NCBI RefSeq assembly: GCF_022429565.1
Contig: NZ_CP092487.1
Location: forward strand, 3,862,001-3,926,000
Direction: 5' to 3'
Length of the DNA: 64,000 bases
Source: Lutibacter sp. A64
GTDB lineage: Bacteria; Bacteroidota; Bacteroidia; Flavobacteriales; Flavobacteriaceae
In this document: piece by piece, positions 35,373-43,212 of the stretch
How the letters are laid out: every line of letters starts with the position of its first letter
How positions within the stretch are numbered: the first letter of the stretch is position 1
Translations under genes and position numbers: made by a program
The notes under the pieces: model-generated
What the model was told of the DNA's origin: nothing
Seen by the model: the letters and a program-made list of their open reading frames with translations, nothing else
Database searches by the model: none

Positions 35373-35840
35373 ATGACAAGCATAGCATTAATTGAAACAA
35401 CAGTAGTACAAGGGCTAGGAGATATGGGAATGTCTTTAAGCATTGCTGCAATAGGGTCTGCAATAGGAACAGGAATAGCCGGAATGGCTGCTATTGGAGC
35501 TTGGAAAAAAATGATAACCAATGGGCAAAAAGCAGCAACAGCCTTACTTATTTTTGTTGGAGCGCCTTTATCTCAGGTTATTTATGGGATGATTCTAAAA
35601 AACGCAATTGCAGATGCAAACTTAAATCCAGATTCATATTTTTGGCAAATATTAATAGGACTTTTTGCAGGTGCTGCTATGGCAGGATCAGCTATTTTTC
35701 AAGGTAAAGTAGGGGCAAGAGCTTGTGATGCTGTTGCTGCAGGTGCAAACGATATTGCAAAATATATTATGATTATTGGTGTTGTAGAAACCGTTGCACT
35801 GTTTGTAATGATATTTACAATGACAGGTTTACCTGGATAA
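35373..35840 (+). CDS. atpK: V/A-type ATPase rotor ring subunit K, predicted Na+-binding
   Basis: A 155-residue proteolipid with four membrane helices arranged as a duplicated hairpin. Only the second hairpin keeps the ion-binding glutamate, Glu139 in GVVETVALF. The residues around it match the sodium site of Enterococcus hirae NtpK: Ser67-Gln68 and Tyr71 in helix 2 (APLSQVIYG, against TQ..Y) and Gln110 in helix 3 (IFQGKVG). This makes Na+ rather than H+ the likely coupling ion (inference by comparison from memory). It is the last gene of the operon; an intergenic terminator hairpin follows at 35931. Confidence 0.93.
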   Translation: MTSIALIETTVVQGLGDMGMSLSIAAIGSAIGTGIAGMAAIGAWKKMITNGQKAATALLIFVGAPLSQVIYGMILKNAIADANLNPDSYFWQILIGLFAGAAMAGSAIFQGKVGARACDAVAAGANDIAKYIMIIGVVETVALFVMIFTMTGLPG

Positions 35841-35930
35841 TATAAAATTTAATATCACTCGTTATTTTTTAAATTAAAATAGCTTTCATATAAAATTATA
35901 TCCCACAATATAATATGATGTGATATTTTG

Positions 35931-35957
35931 AAAAGCAGCTGAAAAGCTGCTTTTTTT
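35931..35957 (+). terminator. Terminator after the V-type ATPase operon
   Basis: AAAAGCAGC pairs with GCTGCTTTT (35946-35954) across a short loop and runs into seven T. A standard Rho-independent terminator, 90 bases after the subunit K stop. Confidence 0.85.
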
Positions 35958-35979
35958 ATGTATAAAAATGACTATTAGG

Positions 35980-36013
35980 TTAATTAATAATATCTTTGTT
36001 TAATTAATAATAT
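35980..36013 (+). promoter_or_regulatory. Direct repeat overlapping a predicted promoter of the two-component operon
   Basis: The 14-base sequence TTAATTAATAATAT occurs at 35980-35993 and again at 36000-36013, exactly 20 bases apart, so both copies face the same side of the helix. The first copy overlaps the -7 like box TATCTTTG (35991-35998); the second lies just downstream. OmpR-type regulators bind direct repeats, so this may be an autoregulatory operator for the response regulator that starts at 36048. AT-rich composition makes chance repeats possible. Confidence 0.4.
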
Positions 36014-36047
36014 TTTTTTCTATAGAAAAATATAAATCATTCAAGTG

Positions 36048-36722
36048 ATGAAAATACTTGTTATTGAAGATAATATTGAATTATTGCAAGACATAAAGCA
36101 TTTTATGGAAGCACAAGGCAATATCTGTGAAGTTGCACATGATTATAAATCGGCTTTTATGAAAGTAGTAATATTTCCTTACGATATTTTAATTGTTGAT
36201 ATAACATTACCAGATGGCTCAGGACTTGATATAATAAAGGAAGTTAAGCAAAAAAATATTGATGCAGGTATTATTATTATTTCTGCCAAAAATGCTATAG
36301 GAGATAAGATACAAGGTTTTGAAATTGGAGCCGATGATTACTTAACAAAACCATTCTATCTTGCAGAACTTAATGCAAGAATTAAAGCGATTTACAGAAG
36401 AAAAGTCTATAAAGGAAGTAACGAAATTAATTTTAATGAAATTAAAATTAAACCAGATAATTATGAGGTTTTTATAAATGATAAGCCTATAAATCTTACT
36501 AAAAAAGAGTTTAGTATTATTCATTTTTTTGTAGTGAATAAAAATAGGTTGCTAACTAAAGAAGCTATTGCAGAACACCTTTGGGGCGATCATATTGAAA
36601 TGACAGACTCGTTTAATTTCATATATCCACATTTGGCTAATTTGAGGAAGAAAATAGCGAAATTTGGAGGGAAAGACTATATTAAATCAATCTATAATGT
36701 AGGTTATAAATTCGGCGAGTAA
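36048..36722 (+). CDS. OmpR-family response regulator
   Basis: A 224-residue two-component DNA-binding regulator. The receiver domain has the acidic pair in LVIEDNIE, the phosphorylated Asp in LIVDITLPDG and the conserved Lys in YLTKPF. The C-terminal winged helix is of OmpR/PhoB type (LTKKEFSIIHFF, then DYIKSIYNVGYKFGE). I start at the ATG at 36048; a GTG one codon earlier is possible. It lies 2 bases ahead of its cognate histidine kinase. The genes controlled are unknown, and nothing ties it to the upstream ATPase except position. Confidence 0.94.
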   Translation: MKILVIEDNIELLQDIKHFMEAQGNICEVAHDYKSAFMKVVIFPYDILIVDITLPDGSGLDIIKEVKQKNIDAGIIIISAKNAIGDKIQGFEIGADDYLTKPFYLAELNARIKAIYRRKVYKGSNEINFNEIKIKPDNYEVFINDKPINLTKKEFSIIHFFVVNKNRLLTKEAIAEHLWGDHIEMTDSFNFIYPHLANLRKKIAKFGGKDYIKSIYNVGYKFGE

Positions 36723-36724
36723 AA

Positions 36725-37996
36725 ATGATTTTAGTAACAAAAACTAATAAATATTATTTCATTTTTTTTATATTATTATTTCCACTTATGCTTGGTGCCG
36801 ATTATTATCTTATTCAACATAAAGTAAATAATGAGGTAGATGAAGTATTACAAAATGAAAGTAAACGAATTAATTATACAATTAAGGAAAAAGGAGTTCT
36901 TCTAGCTTCTAATTATTTGGTAACTGCAACACCTATTAATAAAGATATTTCTATTCCAAATAAATACAAAGACACCTTAATTTATGAAGCTTATCAAGGT
37001 AAATTAATTCCGTATAGAATTTACGAGTTTACAACAGATATTAATAAACAAAAGATGAGAATTTCTCTAAAACACGTTATTTTAGAGATGAATGAATTAA
37101 TTATATGGCTTTTTGTAACAACTACATTAATAACATTGTTGTTGGTGTTAGGTGTATTTTTCATCAATCAAGAAATATATAAATGGGCTTGGAAACCTTT
37201 TTTTGAAAACCTTCCTAAGCTTACAAATTACGATGTAACTAAAAAAAATCCGGTGCAGCTTAAAGTCTCTAATATTAATGAATTTGAAGAGGTTAATAAG
37301 CTAGTTAAAACGCTGATGGATCAAGTGAAAAAAGATTTTCAGAAATTAAAAGAATTTAATGAAAATATTTCTCACGAAATACAAACACCTCTCGCCATTA
37401 TTAGAAACAAAATGGTGCTTTTATTGGAGAGTCAAAAACTTAATGAGCAGGAACTTCAGTGGGTGCAAGCTGTATATCAAGAAGCTAATAAATTATCAAA
37501 AATAGGAAAATCGTTGACGCTAATTTCTAGAATTGAAAATCAAGAATTTACAAGGTTAGATAGTGTTGATGTAAGAGCCTTAGTGCATAATATTATTGGT
37601 AATATGGAAGAACTTATTACGTTTAAAAATATTAAAACGACTGTTGAATTGGATCCTGTTAAAATAAAATGTGATTTGGTTTTGGCTAATATTCTTTTTA
37701 CCAATTTAATTAAAAATGCTATTCAACACAATCACGAAGGTGGTTATATAAAAATGTTTTTAAATAGTGAGAAATTTGAGATTATAAATTCAGGAAAAAA
37801 CTCTAAAATTGCTACCGAAAAATTATTTAACCGCTTTCAAAAGGGAACTGAAGGAGCAGAATCTTTAGGTTTGGGCTTGGCTATCAATCAAAAAATATGT
37901 GAAATGTATAAATTTCAACTCGATTATAAACGTAATGATGGTGAACATAAACTGTCGTTAAAATTTCAAATAAATAATAAAAATCATAATAAATAA
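36725..37996 (+). CDS. Membrane sensor histidine kinase
   Basis: A 423-residue sensor. Two membrane helices (residues about 10-28 and 125-147) enclose a periplasmic sensor of roughly 95 residues without a recognised fold. The phosphorylated His is in NISHEIQTPLAII, the ATP-binding N-box in NLIKNAIQHN and the G-box in ESLGLGLAI. It is the kinase partner of the regulator immediately upstream, and the HesB-like gene follows 4 bases after its stop, so all three are one operon. The signal sensed is not predictable. Confidence 0.93.
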   Translation: MILVTKTNKYYFIFFILLFPLMLGADYYLIQHKVNNEVDEVLQNESKRINYTIKEKGVLLASNYLVTATPINKDISIPNKYKDTLIYEAYQGKLIPYRIYEFTTDINKQKMRISLKHVILEMNELIIWLFVTTTLITLLLVLGVFFINQEIYKWAWKPFFENLPKLTNYDVTKKNPVQLKVSNINEFEEVNKLVKTLMDQVKKDFQKLKEFNENISHEIQTPLAIIRNKMVLLLESQKLNEQELQWVQAVYQEANKLSKIGKSLTLISRIENQEFTRLDSVDVRALVHNIIGNMEELITFKNIKTTVELDPVKIKCDLVLANILFTNLIKNAIQHNHEGGYIKMFLNSEKFEIINSGKNSKIATEKLFNRFQKGTEGAESLGLGLAINQKICEMYKFQLDYKRNDGEHKLSLKFQINNKNHNK

Positions 37997-38000
37997 AACA

Positions 38001-38282
38001 ATGAATATTTCTAATGAAGCCATTTTAGCATTAAAAAAACAATTATCTGCAGACGATATTTCTAACAAAATTATTCGTTTTTTTGGAACTGAAGGCTGTT
38101 GTGGTCCATCTGTACAAATGGCAATGATTGATCAAAAACTTGAAAAAGATGATAATTTCACTATAGAAGGTATTAATTTTAGCGTTGATCCAACTGTAAA
38201 AGAAATTTTAGAACCCGTATCACTTAATTTTTCTGAAGAAGGATTTAAACTTGATGGTTTTAAATCTTCTGGTTGTTGCTAA
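38001..38282 (+). CDS. Small HesB/IscA-like cysteine protein
   Basis: A 93-residue cytoplasmic protein resembling the HesB/IscA fold (beta-rich core, ITIEGINF-like strand NFTIEGINFSVDPTVKE). Its four cysteines form two CC pairs, Cys33-Cys34 (GTEGCCGPS) and the terminal Cys92-Cys93 (SSGCC), which differs from the C-x63-C-G-C pattern of IscA. It could bind an Fe-S cluster or a metal; the role is not established. It is the third gene of the two-component operon and ends before a strong terminator. Confidence 0.7.
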   Translation: MNISNEAILALKKQLSADDISNKIIRFFGTEGCCGPSVQMAMIDQKLEKDDNFTIEGINFSVDPTVKEILEPVSLNFSEEGFKLDGFKSSGCC

Positions 38283-38304
38283 ACATTATATAATGTTTTA
38301 ATGC

Positions 38305-38342
38305 AAAAAAGCCTGTAAATATTAAGATTTACAGGCTTTTTT
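38305..38342 (+). terminator. Bidirectional terminator between convergent genes
   Basis: A 14-bp stem, AAAAGCCTGTAAAT (38307-38320) with ATTTACAGGCTTTT (38327-38340), flanked by A-runs and T-runs on both sides. It serves the plus-strand two-component operon and can also serve the minus-strand gene that ends at 38416. Confidence 0.85.
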
Positions 38343-38415
38343 GTAATTATTTATAGCTTTATAAGTGTTAAATTATAAAATACTAGTTTTTGCTTTTAGA
38401 TAAATAAATTCTAGA

Positions 38416-39300
38416 TTATAGTTTCTTTTTAAAGAAATCGATAGTTCTTGTCCAAGCTAATGTAGCTGCAGCTTCATCATATCTTGGAGTTGTATTGTTG
38501 TGAAAACCGTGATTTGCATTTTCATAAAAATATGCTGTATGTTCTATTGAATTTTCTTTTAAAATCTTTTCATAATCAGGCCAACCTGCATTTACTCTTT
38601 TGTCTAATTCTGCAAATTGAAGTAGTAGAGGAGCTTTTATTTTTGCGGCTTCTTCATCAGAAGGTTGTCCGCCATAAAACGGTACAGCGGCTTTTAATGT
38701 AGGTATTTTAACGGCCATCATATTAGAAATCCAACCTCCAAAACAAAAGCCAACAACACCAACATTACCATTGCAATTTTTATGTGTTCTTAAATATTCA
38801 TAAGCGGCAATAAAATCTTCAAGCATTTCGTCTCTATCACGTTTTCTTTGCATAGCTCTTCCGTCATCATCATTGCCAGGATATCCTCCAAGTGGAGAAA
38901 GAGCATCAGGAGCTAAGGTAATAAAGCCTTCTAAAGCAGCTCTTCTGCCAACATCTTCTATATATGGGTTTAAACCTCTGTTTTCATGAACAACAATAAT
39001 TCCAGGTAATTTATCTTTATTTTTTGAAGGCATAGACAAAAGCCCTTTAATTGTTCCACCACCTTTTGGTGAATTGTATGTGATAAAATCTGAATTTAAT
39101 CTAGGATCATTAGGTTTTACTGTAATAGTATCAACATAGTTTGGTGAAATAAAACTAAGTAAAGAAGGTAAAGTAATACCTCCAATAGTGTAAATTGATA
39201 GTTTTTCTATAAATTTTCTTCTTTCAAGTTTATTATGTGCGTATGAATCATATAACTCGAAAACCTCTTGCGGGATATCTTCTTTTTTTAACTTTTTCAT
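38416..39300 (-). CDS. Dienelactone hydrolase-family alpha/beta hydrolase, Tat-exported
   Basis: A 294-residue hydrolase of the dienelactone hydrolase family. The nucleophile is Cys in VVGFCFGGW, the Asp is in LLLQFAELDKRVN and the His in NANHGFHNNT, giving the family Cys-Asp-His triad. A twin-arginine type signal lies unusually far in, after about 26 residues: ERRKFIEKLSIYTIGG, then a hydrophobic stretch, so the folded enzyme is probably exported. The physiological ester substrate is unknown. It stands alone on the minus strand, 75 bases downstream of the TIGR01777 gene. Confidence 0.88.
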   Translation of the reverse strand: MKKLKKEDIPQEVFELYDSYAHNKLERRKFIEKLSIYTIGGITLPSLLSFISPNYVDTITVKPNDPRLNSDFITYNSPKGGGTIKGLLSMPSKNKDKLPGIIVVHENRGLNPYIEDVGRRAALEGFITLAPDALSPLGGYPGNDDDGRAMQRKRDRDEMLEDFIAAYEYLRTHKNCNGNVGVVGFCFGGWISNMMAVKIPTLKAAVPFYGGQPSDEEAAKIKAPLLLQFAELDKRVNAGWPDYEKILKENSIEHTAYFYENANHGFHNNTTPRYDEAAATLAWTRTIDFFKKKL

Positions 39301-39375
39301 GTTTTTGATATTTTTAATTTTTATAAAAATATGAAAATTCAGTTAATTAAGACTAATATTCATTGTTAACAAGTG

Positions 39376-40275
39376 TTAATTGAGGGTTTTGTTTAAATAG
39401 TTTTCTAATGAATTGTATTTAAATTTAAATCCTGTTTTTTTTATTTTTTCAGACGAAACTTTGCTTCCTTCTAAAAGCATAATAGCGAGTTCACCTAATA
39501 GAATTTTTAGAATAAATGCGGGTATATTAGGAAGCCATAGTGTTTTTTTTAATGTTTTAGCAGTTATTTTAGTAAACATTGTATTTGTGATGTTTTCTGG
39601 TGTTACCGCATTGTAAATACCTTTAATTTCTATGTTTTCAATAGCTGAAAGGTACATGTTGCATAGGTCCTCCATTGCAATCCAAGGCATGTATTGTTTA
39701 CCAGTTCCTAATGCTGCACCAATACCAAGTTTTATAGGTTTTATAATTTTTTCTAGCGCGCCTCCTTCTTTAGATATTACAATTCCAGTTCTAAAAATAA
39801 CCGTTCGTATTTTTAAAGAGTTGAATTTAGCAGTTTCTTTTTCCCATAGCATACATATTTTACTTAAAAAATCGTTGTGAGGCGTATCATTTTCAAAATA
39901 TGTTTTTTCTGAAGTTATTGCACCATAATAACCAATACCTGAAGCAGAAATAAAACCTTTTAAATTAGGGTTTAATTCTTTTACTTTTTGAAACAATAAA
40001 TTTGTGGATTTAACTCTACTGTCAACCAATACTTTTTTTCGAGCAGTGGTCCATCTTTTATCAGCAATACCTGCACCAGCTAAATGAATAATATAATCTG
40101 TATTTATAATTGCTTCTTTATCAATATAGTTTTTATCAATATTCCAGTAGAAAGTATTGCTTTTTTTTGTTTTACTTCTGCTTAAAACAAAAACAGAATG
40201 TCCTTTAGATTTTAGTAAATTACATAGGTTGCTACCTATTAGACCACTTCCTCCAGTAACTAAAATTGATGCCAT
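39376..40275 (-). CDS. TIGR01777-family NAD-dependent epimerase-like protein (YfcH/SDR39U1)
   Basis: A 299-residue extended short-chain dehydrogenase-like protein. The nucleotide-binding motif is GGSGLIGSNLC at the N-terminus. Family marks include HLAGAGIADKRWT and FISASGIGYYG, and the C-terminal DUF1731-like part reads LLGELAIMLLEGSKVSSEKI. The substrate of this family is unknown. It is an independent gene in the minus-strand group. Confidence 0.92.
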   Translation of the reverse strand: MASILVTGGSGLIGSNLCNLLKSKGHSVFVLSRSKTKKSNTFYWNIDKNYIDKEAIINTDYIIHLAGAGIADKRWTTARKKVLVDSRVKSTNLLFQKVKELNPNLKGFISASGIGYYGAITSEKTYFENDTPHNDFLSKICMLWEKETAKFNSLKIRTVIFRTGIVISKEGGALEKIIKPIKLGIGAALGTGKQYMPWIAMEDLCNMYLSAIENIEIKGIYNAVTPENITNTMFTKITAKTLKKTLWLPNIPAFILKILLGELAIMLLEGSKVSSEKIKKTGFKFKYNSLENYLNKTLN

Positions 40276-40349
40276 AAAAAATCGATTATTTGTATGAAAA
40301 GATATTATAAAATAACCGATTTAAAAAATGTTTAACTTTATTTATTATT

Positions 40350-40913
40350 TTAGCTTGGTACTTTTTCGAGGGTAAAAGGTTTTACATTTTCCATTCCTTT
40401 TGAGATGGCTTCTTTATTTAGTGGAATTAAATTGTGGTAGCGTTCTGGTAACGATTTTTTTAAACCTTCAATTACATTATCTAATTCAACAATTGGTTTA
40501 ATTTTTAAAAAAGCTCCCATTACAACCATATTAAATATTTTTTTATTTCCCATTTCAGTAGCTATTTTGTTAGCTTCAATTTGAAAAATATGAATATCTG
40601 TTCTAGACGGATGTTCTGATATTCCATTTGGTTCATACAATAAAATACCACCTGGTTTTACACTGTGTTCAAATTTGTCCATACTTTGTTGGTTTAAAAT
40701 AATGGCTGTATCAAAAACTTTTAAATATGGAGAGCTTATTCTTTCATCGCTTAAAATTACAGTTACATTTGCGGTTCCTCCTCGCATTTCTGGACCATAA
40801 GAAGGCATCCAGCTAACTTCTTGATCTTGCATAATGCCAGAATATGCTAATATTTTACCCATTGATAGTACACCTTGTCCACCAAAACCTGCAATAATAA
40901 TTTCTTCTGTCAT
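40350..40913 (-). CDS. 2-oxoacid:ferredoxin oxidoreductase subunit gamma
   Basis: A 187-residue gamma subunit with the opening IIAGFGGQGVLSMGKIL and MPSYGPEMRGGTANV that mark this family. It is the last gene of a four-gene operon (ferredoxin, alpha, beta, gamma). The complex oxidises a 2-oxoacid to the acyl-CoA and CO2 and passes electrons to ferredoxin. The beta gene ends 6 bases earlier. Sequence alone does not separate 2-oxoglutarate from branched-chain 2-oxoacid (VOR) types, although the small separate ferredoxin subunit favours the VOR/KOR layout. Confidence 0.93.
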   Translation of the reverse strand: MTEEIIIAGFGGQGVLSMGKILAYSGIMQDQEVSWMPSYGPEMRGGTANVTVILSDERISSPYLKVFDTAIILNQQSMDKFEHSVKPGGILLYEPNGISEHPSRTDIHIFQIEANKIATEMGNKKIFNMVVMGAFLKIKPIVELDNVIEGLKKSLPERYHNLIPLNKEAISKGMENVKPFTLEKVPS

Positions 40914-40919
40914 AATTAA

Positions 40920-41693
40920 TTATTTTAAAATACCGTTTACTTTTATATCACCTAAAGGAAAGTATGGAAACATGTGTTCTTCCATCCAAATATTAGACTC
41001 GTTTGGAGTCATTTTCCAACCAGAATTACAGTTAGAAACAATTTCAATAAAAGACAACCCTTTTTTCAATCGTGTATTTTCAAAAGCTTTTTTAATTGCT
41101 TTTTTAGTTTTTCTTGCGTGTTTATGTGTATGTACAGCTTGTCGAGTAACATAATATACACCAGGCAGATTTGAAATTAATTCGGTTATTTTTAACGGAG
41201 ATCCCATAGTTTTAATTTCTCTACCATACGGTGAAGTAGAGGAGCGCATACCCTCTAGAGTAGTTGGTGCCATTTGTCCGCCAGTCATTCCGTAAATACC
41301 ATTATTAATAAAAATAATGACAATATTTTCACCTCTATTGCAAGCGTGAATGGTTTCTGCGGTACCAATTGCAGCTAAATCGCCGTCGCCTTGGTAGGTA
41401 AATACATATTTTTCTGGCCAAGTTCTAGCAATAGCAGTGGCAACTGCAGGAGCACGTCCGTGTGCTGCCTGGGTCATATCAATATTCATAAAATCATATG
41501 CTAGTACAGAGCATCCAACGGGAGCAACACCAATGGTATCTTCGCAAATACCTAATTCATCAATAACTTCCATTGTTAAGTTATGCGCAGTTCCGTGTCC
41601 GCAACCAGGGCAGTATGACAGCGTAGTATCTGTCATTAATTTTGATTTACAAAATACTTGATTTTCGGGTTTTATTATGTCTAGTACGTTCAT
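40920..41693 (-). CDS. 2-oxoacid:ferredoxin oxidoreductase subunit beta (TPP-binding)
   Basis: A 257-residue subunit that binds thiamine diphosphate. The motif GDGDLAAIGTAETIHACNRG followed by IFINNGIYGMTGGQ is the classic GDG...NN signature, and SYCPGCGHG near the N-terminus is typical of the KOR/VOR beta chain. The alpha and beta coding regions overlap by 4 bases. It would use the ferredoxin encoded first in the operon as acceptor. Confidence 0.95.
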   Translation of the reverse strand: MNVLDIIKPENQVFCKSKLMTDTTLSYCPGCGHGTAHNLTMEVIDELGICEDTIGVAPVGCSVLAYDFMNIDMTQAAHGRAPAVATAIARTWPEKYVFTYQGDGDLAAIGTAETIHACNRGENIVIIFINNGIYGMTGGQMAPTTLEGMRSSTSPYGREIKTMGSPLKITELISNLPGVYYVTRQAVHTHKHARKTKKAIKKAFENTRLKKGLSFIEIVSNCNSGWKMTPNESNIWMEEHMFPYFPLGDIKVNGILK

Positions 41694-42772
41694 TTTATAA
41701 TTTTTTGTTCTAAAGCTTCTAATACTTCTTCTGGTGTATGGATAATTCCACCGGTTCTACCAAAATGCTCTACAGGTACTTTGTGTTTTACAGAAAGACG
41801 TACGTCTTCTACCATTTGACCAGCATTTAATTCAACACTTAAAATTCCCTTTACTTGATTGGCTAAATCAAATAATATTTTTTTAGGATATGGGAATAGC
41901 GTTATTGGTCTTAATAAACCAGCTTTTATACCTTTATCTCTTGCTAATTTTACAGCTTTTTGTGCAATTCTAGCGCTAGAACCATAAGCTACAAATAGGT
42001 ATTCTGCATCTTCTGTTTGAAATTCTTCGTAACGAAGATCTTCTTGTTCCATTTGTTCATATTTTTTCATTAGTCTATGAACTCTGGCTTCCATTTTTTC
42101 TGATTGTAAGTCTAAAGAGGTAACTATATTTCGTTCACGGGTTGTAGGTTTTCCAGTTGTTGCCCAATCGCCATTCAACGTTATAACTTCTTCATCTGTT
42201 AAGCGTTTTTGTTGCTCTTTAAGATTTACTTTTTCCATCATTTGACCTATTAATCCATCAGAAAGAATTAAAACAGGAGTGCGATATTTAAAGGCTATTT
42301 TAAAAGCATCTTCAACAAAATCTGCCATTTCTTGAACAGATGCAGGGGCAAGAACATATAATTTGTAATCTCCGTGGCCACCACCTTTTACAGATTGAAA
42401 ATAATCTGCTTGAGAAGGTTGAATAGTACCTAACCCTGGTCCGCCTCTTACAACATTTACTATTACGGCAGGCAATTCGGCTCCAGCTATATATGAAATA
42501 CCTTCTTGTTTTAATGAAATACCTGGGCTAGAGGAGGAGGTCATTACTTTTTTACCAGTACTTGCAGCTCCATAAACCATATTTATAGCAGCAAGTTCGC
42601 TTTCGGCTTGTAAAACAACCATTCCAGTTCTTTGTTCTGGGCGTTCTGTCATTAAATATTCAATAACTTCAGATTGTGGTGTAATAGGGTAGCCAAAATA
42701 GGCATCAACTCCTGCTCTAATTGCAGCTTCAGCTAATGCTTCATTACCTTTCATTAATTTTAATTCAGACAT
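41690..42772 (-). CDS. 2-oxoacid:ferredoxin oxidoreductase subunit alpha
   Basis: A 360-residue alpha subunit. It begins MKGNEALAEAAIRAGVDAYF and GYPITPQSEV, followed by TSSSSPGISLKQEG, all characteristic of KorA/VorB. It forms the pyrimidine-binding half of the active site and pairs with beta. It lies 17 bases after the ferredoxin gene. Annotated relatives are often called 3-methyl-2-oxobutanoate dehydrogenase subunit VorB. Confidence 0.95.
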   Translation of the reverse strand: MSELKLMKGNEALAEAAIRAGVDAYFGYPITPQSEVIEYLMTERPEQRTGMVVLQAESELAAINMVYGAASTGKKVMTSSSSPGISLKQEGISYIAGAELPAVIVNVVRGGPGLGTIQPSQADYFQSVKGGGHGDYKLYVLAPASVQEMADFVEDAFKIAFKYRTPVLILSDGLIGQMMEKVNLKEQQKRLTDEEVITLNGDWATTGKPTTRERNIVTSLDLQSEKMEARVHRLMKKYEQMEQEDLRYEEFQTEDAEYLFVAYGSSARIAQKAVKLARDKGIKAGLLRPITLFPYPKKILFDLANQVKGILSVELNAGQMVEDVRLSVKHKVPVEHFGRTGGIIHTPEEVLEALEQKIIK

Positions 42773-42789
42773 ACTTTTTAATTTGTTTT

Positions 42790-43020
42790 TTATGCGGAAA
42801 CTTTAACTCTATACACCGATATGGCTCTATCTGGACAAACTACTGCGCAATTAGTGCATCCTGTACAGGCTTCTGGATTTTTCATATAAGCATAATGGTA
42901 TCCTTTTCTATTTACTGTTGAAGACATACCAATAACATCTTCTTTGCATACAGGCATACAAACTTCGCAACCTTTGCACGCTTCTGTGTCTACTACAATT
43001 GCTCCTTTAACTTTTGCCAT
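42790..43020 (-). CDS. 2x[4Fe-4S] ferredoxin subunit of the 2-oxoacid oxidoreductase
   Basis: A 76-residue ferredoxin with two C-x2-C-x2-C-x3-C-type cluster motifs: CKGCEVCMPVC and CTGCTNCAVVCP. It is the first gene of the operon and carries electrons from the oxidoreductase active site. The close spacing of all four genes shows one transcript, with a predicted promoter at 43067-43074. Confidence 0.95.
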   Translation of the reverse strand: MAKVKGAIVVDTEACKGCEVCMPVCKEDVIGMSSTVNRKGYHYAYMKNPEACTGCTNCAVVCPDRAISVYRVKVSA

Positions 43021-43066
43021 TTTAATAAAATATTAGGTGAATATGAACTTATAATTCTGATATTCT

Positions 43067-43074
43067 CAAAGTTA
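43067..43074 (-). promoter_or_regulatory. Predicted -7 box of the 2-oxoacid:ferredoxin oxidoreductase operon
   Basis: On the minus strand the sequence reads TAACTTTG, an exact match to TAnnTTTG, 46 bases upstream of the ferredoxin start codon. A possible -33 TTTG at 43089-43092 is closer than usual, so only the -7 part is convincing. Confidence 0.45.
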
Positions 43075-43089
43075 TGGTTAATTTATTAC

Positions 43090-43130
43090 AAAAAGTATGA
43101 TAATTATCAATTCGCTGACAATTATCATAT
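43090..43130 (-). terminator. Likely terminator of the E1 dehydrogenase gene
   Basis: A 10-bp inverted repeat, TATGATAATT (43096-43105) with AATTATCATA (43120-43129), followed on the minus strand by CTTTTTG. It lies between the E1 stop at 43213 and the oxidoreductase promoter, where the E1 transcript should end. The inner bases form further overlapping repeats, so an operator role is also possible. Confidence 0.5.
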
Positions 43131-43212
43131 AATTTTAAATATTTTTTATATGAAAAAAACATCTAAAAAGGTGTTTTGATAAAGTTATGTAAGAATAAGT
43201 TTTAAGTAAATT

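Noticed and set aside
35501-35707. Open frame of 68 codons inside subunit K
   Set aside because: It is an out-of-frame shadow of the conserved rotor subunit gene.
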